Source: Ulota crispa (taxonomy: Eukaryota; Streptophyta; Bryopsida; Orthotrichales; Orthotrichaceae). Taken from it: a stretch of DNA of 64,000 nucleotides. Each line of letters starts with the position of its first letter. The first letter of the stretch is position 1. The stretch is taken from positions 5,394,001 through 5,458,000 of the forward strand of contig OY987243.1 in the NCBI GenBank assembly GCA_963920765.1. Reading direction: 5' to 3'. The position numbers were made by a program, and so were the translations under genes. Below are positions 22,300 through 33,044 of this stretch, one piece after another. The notes below the pieces were generated by a model. It was not told the origin of the DNA, did no database searches, and was given only the letters and a program-made list of their open reading frames with translations.

Positions 22300-22697
22300 G
22301 GTGGAAGCACCCATTGCCAACAACACCCCATTCCCAACTAGTAGGGTGTGCTATTTCCACCATGAGCAAGGATAGGAGCTTTGGAATGCATTTTTTTGAC
22401 TTTTTCATAGTGGGGGCTACTTAAGCCATGCCACACGTCCCAAAGTGAGGTAAGAAGTAATGAGCTGAAATTAGTTTGGCTAGTATCAAAATTATATACA
22501 CCTAAACATTGGTAATGGGTGTGGAACGCTTTTTAACTTCCAAAATGCACAATAATTTCAATTTTGCAAATAAAATTATGAAAAATTTGCAATCCCAATA
22601 TTCCTTATCTTCCTACATGGGAAAATTATTTTTGGCTCAAACTCTTTGTAGTTTTCTGCAGAATCGCTTAAGTTATCCGGTATGGGTGCTTCCACCT
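22299..22697. mobile_element. TA-flanked MITE, family Q
   Basis: The ends are AGGTGGAAGCACCCAT and ATGGGTGCTTCCACCT, with TA at 22297-22298 (inside the neighbour's TTAA) and 22698-22699. It is 399 bp and is the uninterrupted reference for 14216-14940. Confidence 0.8.
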
Positions 22698-22699
22698 TA

Positions 22700-25345
22700 G
22701 GCTGTACTGGGCACTAAATCACTTATGACTGCTAAAAAAATTCTGCATTTATAGGCAAATGATTCTGGAATATTTAGAAAAAAGGGCTAGTAAGCTAGTT
22801 CTCATAATCCACGGGTTTTCGCGAACGAAACTTGCAGACGTTAAAGCCAAAGTGGCATGTCCTTTTAACTTAACAATTTTTTGTATGAAATACATTTATC
22901 CCTCTCACCAAATAGGTATGATGTTGTTGAGTTAGATGGCAATCATGGCATCCGGTCTGGCTTGGTGGGAAGGATCATGGGTGAAAAAGTGAATTTTGAT
23001 TGGATTTGCAAATTTAAAACAACTTGTGGTAGCTGCTTCTATTCATGGGGGCAGTTTTTATATGCGACTGAATATATGCATTCTTCAAAAATTTATTCGA
23101 GTTATCAAAGGTAAATGTACTTTATTCTGAGCATTTTCGGTACCGTGGTCTGGTTTGAGTTGTAGCTATTGTTGATTATTGTTGTTTAATCCCTAATAGC
23201 AATCAATTGAATTTTGTTGCTTAGAATTTTAAATGACATCCTTATATGTGTATGGGTATAACAAAGTTTACCATTTCAACAAATTGAAGATTAGAAAGAA
23301 GATATTGGGTCCAAACAAAATATGGACGAGAAGGAGAAGAAGATGTCAAAGAAACTTATACAATCAACCAAAGAGTTAGAATAGCTACAATGGGCATGGC
23401 TAATGCTATTTTCATGTTCAAGATTCTTTTGAGATATTGCTAAATATGAATTATTTATTTGAAATTGCTTGGAGAAAGCACAAAAAGAGATCCACAACAA
23501 TAGTAAATGTGAACATTTAGGAGCAAATTTGGCAAATACCTAGTTGTGGCAAAGGAAAATATCCAAAAAATAAAAGTATAGATTTTTTGTAATGAACAAA
23601 AACAAATGGACCTAGGTAAATTGATTGAAGGATTCCAAGAAAAGAAAATAGGTGTTTGGTAAAGCAAAAATATAGCAATGATTAATCAAGCATTTCATAA
23701 AAAAATTGCAACTCAAGAAATTTAATGTTTTACATTTGGCATGTCAAAGGGAAGTTTACCCAAATTTATCATAATTTTTACTATAAATAAATAAATAGAT
23801 AAATAGATAATCCAAAGGAGAAAAGGTTGGCAATAATGTTAACAATGAGGTTAAAGAAAAAGAGAGTTATGTTGAATAAAGCAAGCATATTGTTGTGGAT
23901 GTTACAATAAACTTTGACTATGTTTGCAAAAATTTATTAATCACAACTTGTATTGTATTGCATTTTTCAATCATGCATAAACCTTTCTAATCTTGTGAAA
24001 TCATAAATGACTATTTTGGATCATTTATTTGAGCCATTTTCTATTTGTAATTCAAGATTATTGACGTCATGGCTCAATTGATTGATAATTCTAACTTTGA
24101 GAGTAAGTACTTATTTACATAACATATGTATTGACTTGCATGAATAATAGCTAGTTTGCATACTGTAGAAAAGACTTAAAGCCTTTGTTTAGTGTTTGGT
24201 AGTGTTTTGAATTTTGATTTGACAATGAAAGTAACAAATTTTGTGAATTAAAGTTGTATTTATTTTAGACGGATATCTTGTGTTAGCAATTGCTTTGTAC
24301 ATTAACAATATTTTGAATGTAATGGGACTTTTCTTCCTTGAACTAGTATCTATGACAATTTTTGAGCTACTAAGCTCACTAAAGATGGAAATTTGTATAA
24401 GAAATGTTATGGCCTCCTATGCCTCAATTTTGATAAATTAATAAGGTAACCTAAACTCTTTGTATACTAGGTACCAACCTAAAGTGAGTTTGAATGGAGT
24501 GCAATTATTACTATTTGATGTTTGTGATGTTGAGCTTGAGTCTACATAATTATCACATTATAAACCAAAGAAGTATTAGAAAATCATATTGACTGATGCA
24601 AATTGTAATTGGTACGATATGATTTTCAAAAACTCCAATACAACTTTCATGAAGAAGAAGACACACGTTAATAATATATAGGTAGCACTGAATGAAATGC
24701 TACAAGACACAAGATTGTTTGAGGTGTTGATGTAAGTTTTAGATGAATTCTTCAGGATACATTTAGTTAGTGCCTTAATTTATCTATTAATGTATTTTAT
24801 TGTAGGAGATATTAGATATGGCAGTTTGTATATAAATAAATTATAGTGGATACAAAGTATTGACTAAGGGTAATTGCTAAAATAATTATTTTCTGAGGAT
24901 TTTACTATATATATATATATATATGTAAATATAAATATAATAGTAATGAGACCTTTCGTTCCAACGGATTGCATGAATACAATCTTAAAAAATGAATCTC
25001 CACACAACCTATGTCTTTTCCCTACCTTTTCTTCTTCCTTCTTCATTAATTTCAAAATTTGAGAAACATAGAAGCATAGTGAGCCTCAAATTTAACCATC
25101 CATTTGCTTTTTCTTCTCCCTTTGTGACGTTTCACCCCCTCTTTCGGGCCTTTTCCTCTCTAATGAGACAACTACCGAGTAGTAATAATTTACTTTTCCT
25201 CTCTCTTTGTGACATTTCACCCCCTCTTTGGGTGCCTTATCTTGTGTGAGACAATTATCAAGTAGTAATAAGTAAAAGGATTGCAGTAAAAGGATCACAT
25301 AGTAAATCGTATTCTATTATATAATATATATAGTATATATATATA
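22700..25345. other. 2.6 kb AT-rich region, no gene recognised
   Basis: Several short open frames exist on both strands but match no family I know and lack splice context. At 25110-25270 a unit of about 80 bp containing CTTTGTGACGTTTCACCCCC and GAGTAGTAATAA is present twice in tandem. A (TA)n tract lies near 24907-24925. Confidence 0.45.
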
Positions 25346-25741
25346 GGGAATTGCTAAAGCCACACCCTTGTGAGCACGTAATTTGAGAATTGCATGCTAT
25401 TTGTTTTCATTCAAGTGGTTGACAATTCTTTTAATCACATCATTACCACCTCCTTGAAAGAAAAAATAAAAAATAAAAAAAATGTGAAAATTTTATTGCA
25501 TCATTGCTATACTTTTGTTTTGAGTAACTCAAAAGTCATATTTTTAGTTTAAGCTTCAAACAGCTTTAATTTTTTTGAACATAGCCTTACAATGATAGAG
25601 GTGAAATAATATCATTCATCCAAATAAAAAAAATAGCAATAAATTCTCTTATTACATGATGCTCAAAGCACACCTTAGGGTGTGGTGTTAGCTATTTAGG
25701 GTGTGGCGTTAGCAATTTAGGGTGTGGCTTTAGCAATTCCC
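25346..25741. mobile_element. MITE with GGGAATTGCTAAAGCC ends, copy 1
   Basis: GGGAATTGCTAAAGCCACAC on the left faces GTGTGGCTTTAGCAATTCCC on the right. GGGTGTGGYGTTAGC is tandemly repeated just inside the right end (25678-25738). It sits inside a TA-rich tract, which hides the exact target duplication. A second copy is at 26474-26877. Confidence 0.7.
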
Positions 25742-25758
25742 TATATATATACTATATA

Positions 25759-26445
25759 TCTAATATATATAAAAGAATCTAGTGGGTTGTTTTGGATGAA
25801 AAATAAAATAAAGCAAAGTTACACTAAAGTATGACAAATTATTGGAAGTTACACCACTCACTGCAAGTTATACCACAACACTTTATTTTATCCATGTACA
25901 ACACTATCTTTTATTTGCTTCACCAAAAGTTAACAACAGGTCACTGGCAGTTGCACAACAACTTTCTCTTGGCCAAAGGGTGGGATGGGGATAAGAAGCA
26001 CAAAGATAAGAGGCATAGGAATAGGGAGCATGGGGAAAAGAGGCATAGGAATAGGGGACACGAGGATAGGAGGGCACGTGGATAGGGCTCTCATGCAAAG
26101 ATAGGAGGGCACATGCAAGGATATGGGGCATGAGAATAGGTATTCTTGGAGATAGGGGGCACGGGGATAGAAGGCATGGGGATAGGAGAGCATGGAGATA
26201 GGGGGCATGGGGATAGGAGCATGGAGATAGGGGGCACAGGAATAGGGAGGCACAGGAATAGGGGGCACATGGATAGGGATGCACAGGAATAGGGGGGCAC
26301 AGGGATAGGGAGGCATAGGAATAAGGGGAACATGGATAGGAAACATTGGGATAGGAGGGCACGGGGATAAGATTGCTATTGCACAATTTTTTTATTGCAA
26401 GGATATTTTAGTTGCCTCTGTTGATAAAACGGGTACGTAAACTAG
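25759..26445 (+). mobile_element. Non-autonomous Helitron with internal minisatellite
   Basis: It starts TCTAATATATATAAAAG after an A and ends AAACGGGTACGTAAACTAG before a T, so it sits in an A|T site without duplication. The block TCACTGGCAGTTGCAC..CAACTTTCTCT just before the array is shared with 28993-29429 and 29430-33044. It has no Rep/helicase. Confidence 0.7.
25977..26370 (+). repeat. G-rich minisatellite inside the Helitron
   Basis: About 25 degenerate units near GGGGGCACGGGGATAG. Unit length varies from 14 to 18 bp. Frequent GGG runs could allow G-quadruplexes. Long reading frames across it are repeat artefacts. Confidence 0.85.
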
Positions 26446-26473
26446 TATATATAGATATATACATATACATATA

Positions 26474-26876
26474 GGGAATTGCTAAAGCCACACCCCATAT
26501 TGCTAACGCATCACCCCAAAGTGTGCTTTGAGCATGACCTATGAGAATTAATGTTGATTTTTTAAATTTGGATCAAAAGATTTGTTTCACCTTTATCATT
26601 CTAACGCTGTACTCAAAAAAATTGGAGGTGCTTGAATTTGAAACTAAAAAAATGGGACTTTTGAAATATTTAAAGCAAAAATTCATCAAAAAAATAGCAA
26701 TGGTGCAACAAAAGTTCAACAATAAATTGTTATTATTTTTCTTTCTTTCAAGAAGGTGGTAGTGCCTAGATTGAACAAATGATAGACCACTTGACTAAAA
26801 AAATAGTAGAAAATTTGCAAAATACATGATCATAGGGATGTGGCCTAAGCAATTTTGGGTGTGGCTTTAGCGATTC

Positions 26877-26877
<1 letters not shown>
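26474..26877. mobile_element. MITE with GGGAATTGCTAAAGCC ends, copy 2
   Basis: It begins GGGAATTGCTAAAGCCACAC and ends GTGTGGCTTTAGCGATTCC. It is 404 bp, again within a TA-rich tract, and lies on the other side of the Helitron from copy 1. Confidence 0.7.

Positions 26878-26881
<4 letters not shown>

Positions 26882-26926
<45 letters not shown>
26882..26926. repeat. (AT)n microsatellite
   Basis: About 22 uninterrupted AT dinucleotides. Confidence 0.95.
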
Positions 26927-26929
<3 letters not shown>

Positions 26930-27826
26930 GTAAAATTCTAGATCATATTTGATTTAAATGCATTTGCTATTTAGTCATTGATTTGGAGTTTGGCTTTCAA
27001 TCATAAAAAAATGTTTTCTACTACAATTAGCAATGAACTTGAAAGGAAGTTTGGAGAAATAAAAATGAAGCAATTTTTGAACTCTCACATCTTCCCAATT
27101 CATATGTGATTCATGATAGAATATTTGTTCCATTTAATGCTTGTTATTTAGCTCAAAATGATGGAAATCTTATTCTTGAGTTGCAAAATATCTAGCATTT
27201 TGTATTTCAACAAAAAACATTTATTTATTGTTAGATATAAAAAAAAATGTACAAGTTAGAATGCCCACAAGATCTCATCCATTAGTTGTTGCCAAGAATC
27301 CATGTATTAATCATAATTGCTTCCGAATTCAAAGCAAGAGATTATTATTACTTTATTCATATGTACAGAATTCTTTGCAATCTTCTTTTATAAACCACAA
27401 TTACACAAGTATAATGGAACTAGAATTCGCTTTTGATGCAATCTGACTTGATCAAACTATTCGAAGTATAACATTAAAATTTAAAAACCCATGTACCAGA
27501 ATGTTAATAAGCTTAACCTTATGGCGCATGTTTGTGTATCTTTTGCAATTGTGTTCTATGAGTTTTGTAATCTTACATCACCCATTTATAAATAAGATTA
27601 GTTTTGACTTTCCTTTGGTGTTTGCTACTTGATTTTGATAAAATACTCTATTGTATATTACTTGTACAAGATGTGATACTAACTATAGAAATGTGTTGGA
27701 CTTGTGGATCGTATTGCACTAAAATAAAAGTCCAAATTAATTTCATTTGTAATGATTGTTTGGATATTGTTTTTGTTTTTTCTCTCTCCAAATACTATCA
27801 TATTCATGGCATTCTACTTTCATCCT
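26927..27826. other. AT-rich spacer, no gene recognised
   Basis: Short open frames only. I see no repeat ends. Confidence 0.45.
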
Positions 27827-28747
27827 TTAACCCTTAAAGGACCAAGCAAAGTTTTCACCAAAAACTATTCAAAACTGCCATTTTTAGAGCATCAACCAAA
27901 TTTGAAAACAAAAACATTTTTATGCATATGTGACCATAGGATCTTGTAGAAGAATGGTTTTAGAAGATGTGGAAAAAATTTCAGAGTTTTCCACCACGTG
28001 GATTGGAAGTTAGAATGGTTTGAATATTCAAAAACGTCTTGTGAAAAACCGGGCAGCTACCCTTCAAAAGGTGAAATTCCTAAGGAAAAAAGGCCGTGTG
28101 GGTGGTTCTTCCCTAGATTCCTTATTCCACCTAAGTAAAGTACATGTCAAAAAAGTTTCAAATCATTTGGAGTTGCACAACATATGGAAAATATTTAGTA
28201 AGCAAATAGAAGTAGAGAATGATTGAGAACACTAAATTGTTAAGAATTTAATTATGGAAATGAAAATGCCAATCCCAATGGTCATAATGTTTTCATAAAC
28301 AACATTCATCTTTTGGTTTTGTTTTTTTCCCAAAATGTTGAAGATTGAGTAAAATAAAAGACTTCAAAGTTTATTTTGGAGTAGCAAATCCATAACTACC
28401 CGCAAACTAAAAATCCTCATAACATTCATTTTGTTAATCCAAACGGAATGATTCAAAGCTTCCTATATTCACATAAATTTCCTAAACCAATTTAAATTTT
28501 TTGTTTTTGAAAAAAGTTATTTTTAAAAATCTACCCAGGCTGCCCCTCAAATGTAAAAAACAACATATTAGGCCATAACTTTTTACTCATAGTTCTAAAT
28601 GTCATGAAATTTAGTGCATATGAAAGATAAACCTCATCCCCAAATCCTGTTAAAATTTCAGCCTATAATATGAAAAGCTCCAATCACAAGTACCTACCCA
28701 AAATTGCTATGTTTCTAAAAAAGGGGGTCTGGTCCTTTAGGGGTTAA
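27827..28747. mobile_element. TTAA-flanked piggyBac-like MITE, long type
   Basis: The ends are TTAA-CCCTTAAAGGACCAAGC and GTCTGGTCCTTTAGGGG-TTAA, 921 bp. The interior is related to 6586-8215 (inverted) and partly to 54808-55760. No transposase frame or DDD motif is visible. Confidence 0.8.
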
Positions 28748-28992
28748 CATCTCTCTGATTGTTTTGGTTTTTTAATACCAATTGTCATGTCATTTGAGGG
28801 CCAAGTATTTGTACTAATTTGTAAGACAAAAACAAAGGGTAATTGGTGTGTCCTACAAAGGCTAGGCTAGGCTTTGTTGGTTGTCAAATGTGTGAAAATG
28901 ATCCCTTGAGGCCACTTATATAGTTAGAATTTTAACCTCTAAAGCTCTGAACAATGGAATTTGGCAACATAGTAATTTTGGGCAGGCTATTA
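28748..28992. other. Short spacer
   Basis: Nothing recognised between the TTAA element and the Helitron pair. Confidence 0.4.
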
Positions 28993-29429
28993 TCTATATT
29001 AATAAAAAAATAGCGTTCAGTTAGTTAGGGCCTATCATATAATGGCATTCAATTAGTTAGGGTTGGGCATAAATTAGGCTTGGGCATGACTAGGATTGAA
29101 AAGGTATAAGTGGATAAAGTAAAATCACCTATGACTCTCTTTTATCTGCTTCATTAGATGTTAACAATTAGTCACTGGCAGTTGCACCACAACTTTCTCT
29201 CTGCCAAAAGAGGGCACGGGAATAAGGGGTACGGGAATAAGGGGCACGAGGATAAGGGGGCACGAAGATGGGAGGTCATGGGGATAAAGGGGCCCGGGGA
29301 TAAGGGGGCACGGGGATAAAGGGGCACGGAGATAGGGGAGTACAAAGATAGGGGGCACGGGGTTAGGGGGCATGGGGATAAGGGATGGAGGGGGCATAAA
29401 TGCCGTTGGTACGACAGGTAGTATACTAG
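28993..29429 (+). mobile_element. Non-autonomous Helitron, first of a head-to-tail pair
   Basis: The 5' end TCTATATTAATAAAAAAATA follows an A. The 3' end is CCGTTGGTACGACAGG (degenerate hairpin), then TAGTATACTAG. The next base begins the 5' TC of the second Helitron. A minisatellite occupies 29206-29393. It is 437 bp with no coding region. Confidence 0.75.
29206..29393 (+). repeat. G-rich minisatellite in the first Helitron
   Basis: About 12 units close to GGGGCACGGGGATAAG, the same type and position as in the Helitrons at 25759 and 29430. Confidence 0.85.
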
Positions 29430-29756
29430 TCTATATTAATAATAGAATAGCGTTCAATCAGTTAGGGCCAATAGAATACGGATTTAGTCAGTTAGGTTTG
29501 GGCATGACTAGGATGGGGTCGAGCATGACTGGGATCAGAAAGTTATAAATGGAATAAAGTAAAATCATCTATGGCTTCACTAGATATTAACAACATGCAC
29601 TAGTAGAAAACTCCGTCCAAAACAATAGAAAACCAACAGTTTCTTGTTGATTTGGGCACTTGCCCACGCTAATTGACTAATTTAACAGAATTTTGTAAAA
29701 AACTAAATACATTCTGTTGATTTGGACACCATTATCTAAATCAACATAAATTTTGG

Positions 29757-30500
29757 AATCTTTTGGAAATCTTTTGGGAACTTTTTGTGAATCTTTAAGA
29801 ATCTTTAAGAATATTTTGGGAATCATTGAGAATCTTTTTTGGATTTTTAAGAATATTTAAGAATCTTTTCAAGATTTTAGAATATTTGGGAATCTTTTAG
29901 GAATCTTTGAGAATCTTTGGAAATCTTTGGGAATGTTTTCAAGTTTTTTTGGAATCTTTGAGCATGTTCGAGGACAATTGAGAATCTTTGAGAATCTTTG
30001 AGAATCTTTTAGGAATCTTTGAGAATCTTTGAGAATCTTTGGAAATCTTTTCATGTTTTTTTGGAATCTTTGGAAATCTTTTCATGTTTTTTTGGAATCT
30101 TTGAGAATGTTCAAGGACAATTGAGAATCTTTGAGAATCTTTTAGGAATCCTTGAGAATCTTCTTGGAATCTTTGAGAATCTTATTAGAATCTTTGAGAA
30201 TCTTCTAGGAATCTTTGAGAATTCTTGAGAATCTTTGAGAATAGTTTGGAATATTTGAAAATCTTTGGAAATGTTCTAGGAATTTTGAATTTTTTTGAGA
30301 ATTTTTGAAAATCTTTATGAATAATCTTGGAATCTTCCTAGAAGCTTTGAGAAGCTTTGAGAATCTTTAAGAATCTTTGGGAATCTTTGGGAATCTTTTG
30401 AAAATCTTTTTGGAAATTCAAAAAATCTTTGAGAATCTTTGAGAATACTCAAGAACCTTTTTGGAATCTTTGAGAATCTTTTTAAAATCTTCATGAAATT
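29757..30500. repeat. Degenerate tandem array of GAATCTTTGA
   Basis: About 740 bp made of 9-12 bp units around GAATCTTTGA, with variants GAATCTTTTAG and GAATCTTTGG and a larger repeated block TTTTTTTGGAATCTTTG. Open frames across both strands come from the repeat. It lies in the left third of the CACTA element. Confidence 0.9.
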
Positions 30501-31450
30501 TGTTAAAGTACTTCAAAATACTTATAGAAATAGAATCTCTTAGACTGAATTAGAGTCCTTTAGGAACCTTTTTGTAATTCATCAAAATACTTTAAAATAT
30601 TTTTAATAAAAAAGCTATTACAATAGTTTAGGTTTGTTTTTGAAATCTTTCTATAATCTTTTTGGACCTCATTAAGAAATTTTGAAGTTTAAAAAAAAAA
30701 AAAAAAAGTTTTGAAAAAAAATAGAATATTTTAGAAGCTTGAGTGTACATTGATTGGTTTTATTTTCTTTACTTTTCACAATTTGGTTAGATTTAAAATT
30801 AGCAGCCTTTAAAGTCAAGTAAAAACATGATCATAATAACAAAAAAATCAACAATTTTCTGTTGATCTGGAAACTTTTGGACACAACTTCACTCATTCAA
30901 CAAAATTTTATATAAAAAGTACAACATTTTGTTGTTTTAAATACCAAAATTTCTTTACAAACAAATATAAAAGATGCTCCTCAATTCTTTGAAAAAATCA
31001 TATATGTCCCTCAAGGATTAATAGTACCAAAAATATCTTTCCATTTTGTATAAATATCAACAGTGCTTTTAATACAATGGGAAAATATTAAAAATGCTCC
31101 TCAACTATTTTAAATTATTTAAATCTTTGTGTTATATGATAACCAAGTGTATAGTTTAATGCAAATTCTTACAAGAAACCAAAGGTGATTTTTACATTTC
31201 AAATAACATAAGGATATATTTAACATTTCAAAATAGAAGAGCATTTTTATTATTTTTCTAAAATAATAAGAGTATAATTGATATTCCTACAAAAAAAGGA
31301 ATATTTTTTATGTTTCAAATATTTTCGGCGTAAACTTGATATTTTGAAAGACTTAAAGGGTACTTTTAGTATTTTTCCTTCTATTACTAACCAAATGAAT
31401 TAAAAAAAAAAAAACAATCTTATAAAATACTTTTATAAGCTTTAAAAGAT

Positions 31451-31859
31451 GGGAATTGACATGTGTATCACACCCTTCCAATTACTATTTCACACCTCGG
31501 GGTAAATTTTAGATTTCTACCATCAAAAGGCTGAATTTGAAAATTTTGAATTCAGATTTGGATTTACAGACCATGGTATTGTCTAGAACCATAAAAAAAT
31601 TGCATTTCAACAACACCCAATGAAAAAGTTTAGTTAGGGAGAAAATTGTTAGTTTTACTTTTGTTTGTAAAAAAAGATAAGCTTTTTCATTGGGTGTTGT
31701 TGAATTGCAACATTTTTTATGGTCCTAGACAATATCATGGTCTCTAAGTCCAAATTTGAATCCAAAATTCTCAAACTCAAAGTTTTGATGGTAGAAATCT
31801 AAAATTTACTCTGAGGTGTGGTATAGTAGTTCAAATGGTGTGGTTCACATATTAATGCC
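31451..31859. mobile_element. Foldback MITE, family F, copy 2
   Basis: It begins GGGAATTGACATGTGTATCA and ends ATTAATGCCC. The arms match across the centre (AGCTTTTTCATTGGGTGTTG and CAACACCCAATGAAAAAG). It is 409 bp. The flanks TTAAAAGAT and TTAAAAAAT are a roughly matched duplication. It lies inside the CACTA element. Confidence 0.65.
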
Positions 31860-32397
31860 CTTAAAAAATATCCAAAACTATTCAAAAGTCTATAGAATTT
31901 GGATTTTATAATTGCAAGGTTTTAATTCCATAACATTTCACAATTTCATGTTCTTTGAAGCTATCAAACTATGGAGGCTATTTTAACAAAATAAGGTTCT
32001 TTTTACAAAAAAACTAGCACTAAATAATGTTTATTATGGAATCCAACCTTTGCCTGCAACAATCCTTTTGAGATTTGCAAATTCCAATAAAAATTTATAA
32101 ACAAAATCAAAAGGATGGAAATAAACAATTTTTTTAAAATTTCTAAACACCTTCTCTGATTTTAGCTCATAACTTTTGATAAAAAGATTGAAATCCAAAA
32201 AAAATTATTGGAGGTGAAAGTAAAATACATTTACCAACTTTTCTTAGTTCTAAGGTTTTTGAAAAAAAGTCCTTTAATGGACCGAAATAGTCTCCAAAGT
32301 CTACTAGGTTACTAAAAACATGAACATTTAATGTACAAATAGAATCATGATTCTATTATGTGCATGTGTGTTTGCACATTCTTTAATGGTTTTTGAG

Positions 32398-32555
32398 AAA
32401 GTGGTAGAGTTGTGGAGTGTGAGCCTAGAGGTGGGGGGTTCAAATCCCACTACCGCCAACCTTGCCCGGTGGTTTGGGCAGCTGCCCGGGGGTTCGGGCA
32501 GCTGCTCAACGGTTGAGGCAGCTACCTGTTGGTGCGGGCAGCTGCCTGGCTCCTA
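32398..32555 (+). repeat. Possible tRNA-derived SINE-like unit with a GCAGCTGCC repeat
   Basis: TGGTAGAGTTG (32402-32412) resembles a Pol III A box and GGTTCAAATCC (32437-32447) matches a B box at tRNA-like spacing. Four units of about 20 bp with GGGCAGCTGCC follow (32470-32552). The cloverleaf cannot be closed: the acceptor and T stems do not pair well. So this is not a functional tRNA. Confidence 0.4.
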
Positions 32556-32876
32556 AAAAAGTTCATTTTTCCATAAAATAAAATAAAATTCTATGAAAAA
32601 AAATTTTAAAATTGAAAAAAAAAAGCATTGAACAACATAAAATACGTGAAAAGGAACAAAAAATCAACAAAAAATTAACAGAAAACTGTAAATAATCAAC
32701 TAAAAGTCAATAGAAAATCAATAGAAAAGTACCCAAATCAACTAGACCAAATCCACAGAAAAAATCAACAGTTTTTGGTTGAAATTCTATTGATTTTGTG
32801 CTGAATTTTCTACTAGTAATGTCATTGGCACTTGCATTGTCAGTGGTAGTTGCTTCACAACTTTCTCTCTGTCAAA

Positions 32877-33012
32877 AGATGGCACAAGGATAGGGAGGCA
32901 CGAGGATAGGGGGCATGGGGATAGGAGGCATGGGGATAGGGGAGCACGGGGATAGGGGCATGGGGATAAGGGGACACAGGATAGGGGGGCACATGGATAA
33001 GGGATGGGGGCA
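32877..33012 (+). repeat. G-rich minisatellite in the second Helitron
   Basis: About nine units near GGGGCATGGGGATAGG, at the same relative position as in the other two Helitrons. Confidence 0.85.
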
Positions 33013-33044
33013 TAATCCCATTGGTACGACGGGTAGTTTACTAG

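Larger units (their letters stand above)
29598..32818. mobile_element. CACTA-type (En/Spm) non-autonomous element inside the Helitron
   Basis: It begins CACTAGTAGAAAACTC and ends GAATTTTCTACTAGTA, i.e. TACTAGTAGAAAATTC inverted; the terminal G of the right end has become A. It is flanked by ATG (29595-29597 and 32819-32821), the 3-bp duplication expected of CACTA elements. Subterminal motifs such as CAACAGTTT and TGTTGATTT recur near both ends. It is 3221 bp and carries no transposase. It hosts the GAATCTTTGA array, a family F MITE and a Pol III-box repeat. Confidence 0.8.
29430..33044 (+). mobile_element. Non-autonomous Helitron, second of the pair, split by a CACTA element
   Basis: The 5' end TCTATATTAATAATAGAATA begins at the base after the previous element's CTAG. 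The 3' end is CCCATTGGTACGACGGG (hairpin), TAGTTTA, CTAG, then T. The Helitron parts are 29430-29597 and 32819-33044 and resemble the first Helitron. At the break, TTAACAACATG would join TCATTGGCACTTGC, matching TTAACAATTAGTCACTGGC in the first Helitron. Confidence 0.8.

Noticed and set aside
22881-23114. Frame with an AG before it, considered as a later exon of the X8 gene
   Set aside because: Its translation does not resemble an X8 protein C-terminus or a GPI signal, and it lies 4 kb away beyond three MITEs.
25904-26386. 160-codon minus-strand frame rich in Pro, Cys and Ser
   Set aside because: It is the complement of the G-rich Helitron minisatellite and has no independent support.
29869-30228. 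Frames rich in Phe, Ser, Lys and Ile on both strands
   Set aside because: Products of the GAATCTTTGA array.
32398-32460. tRNA gene candidate
   Set aside because: Pol III-like boxes are present, but the acceptor and T stems do not pair and no anticodon arm can be drawn.
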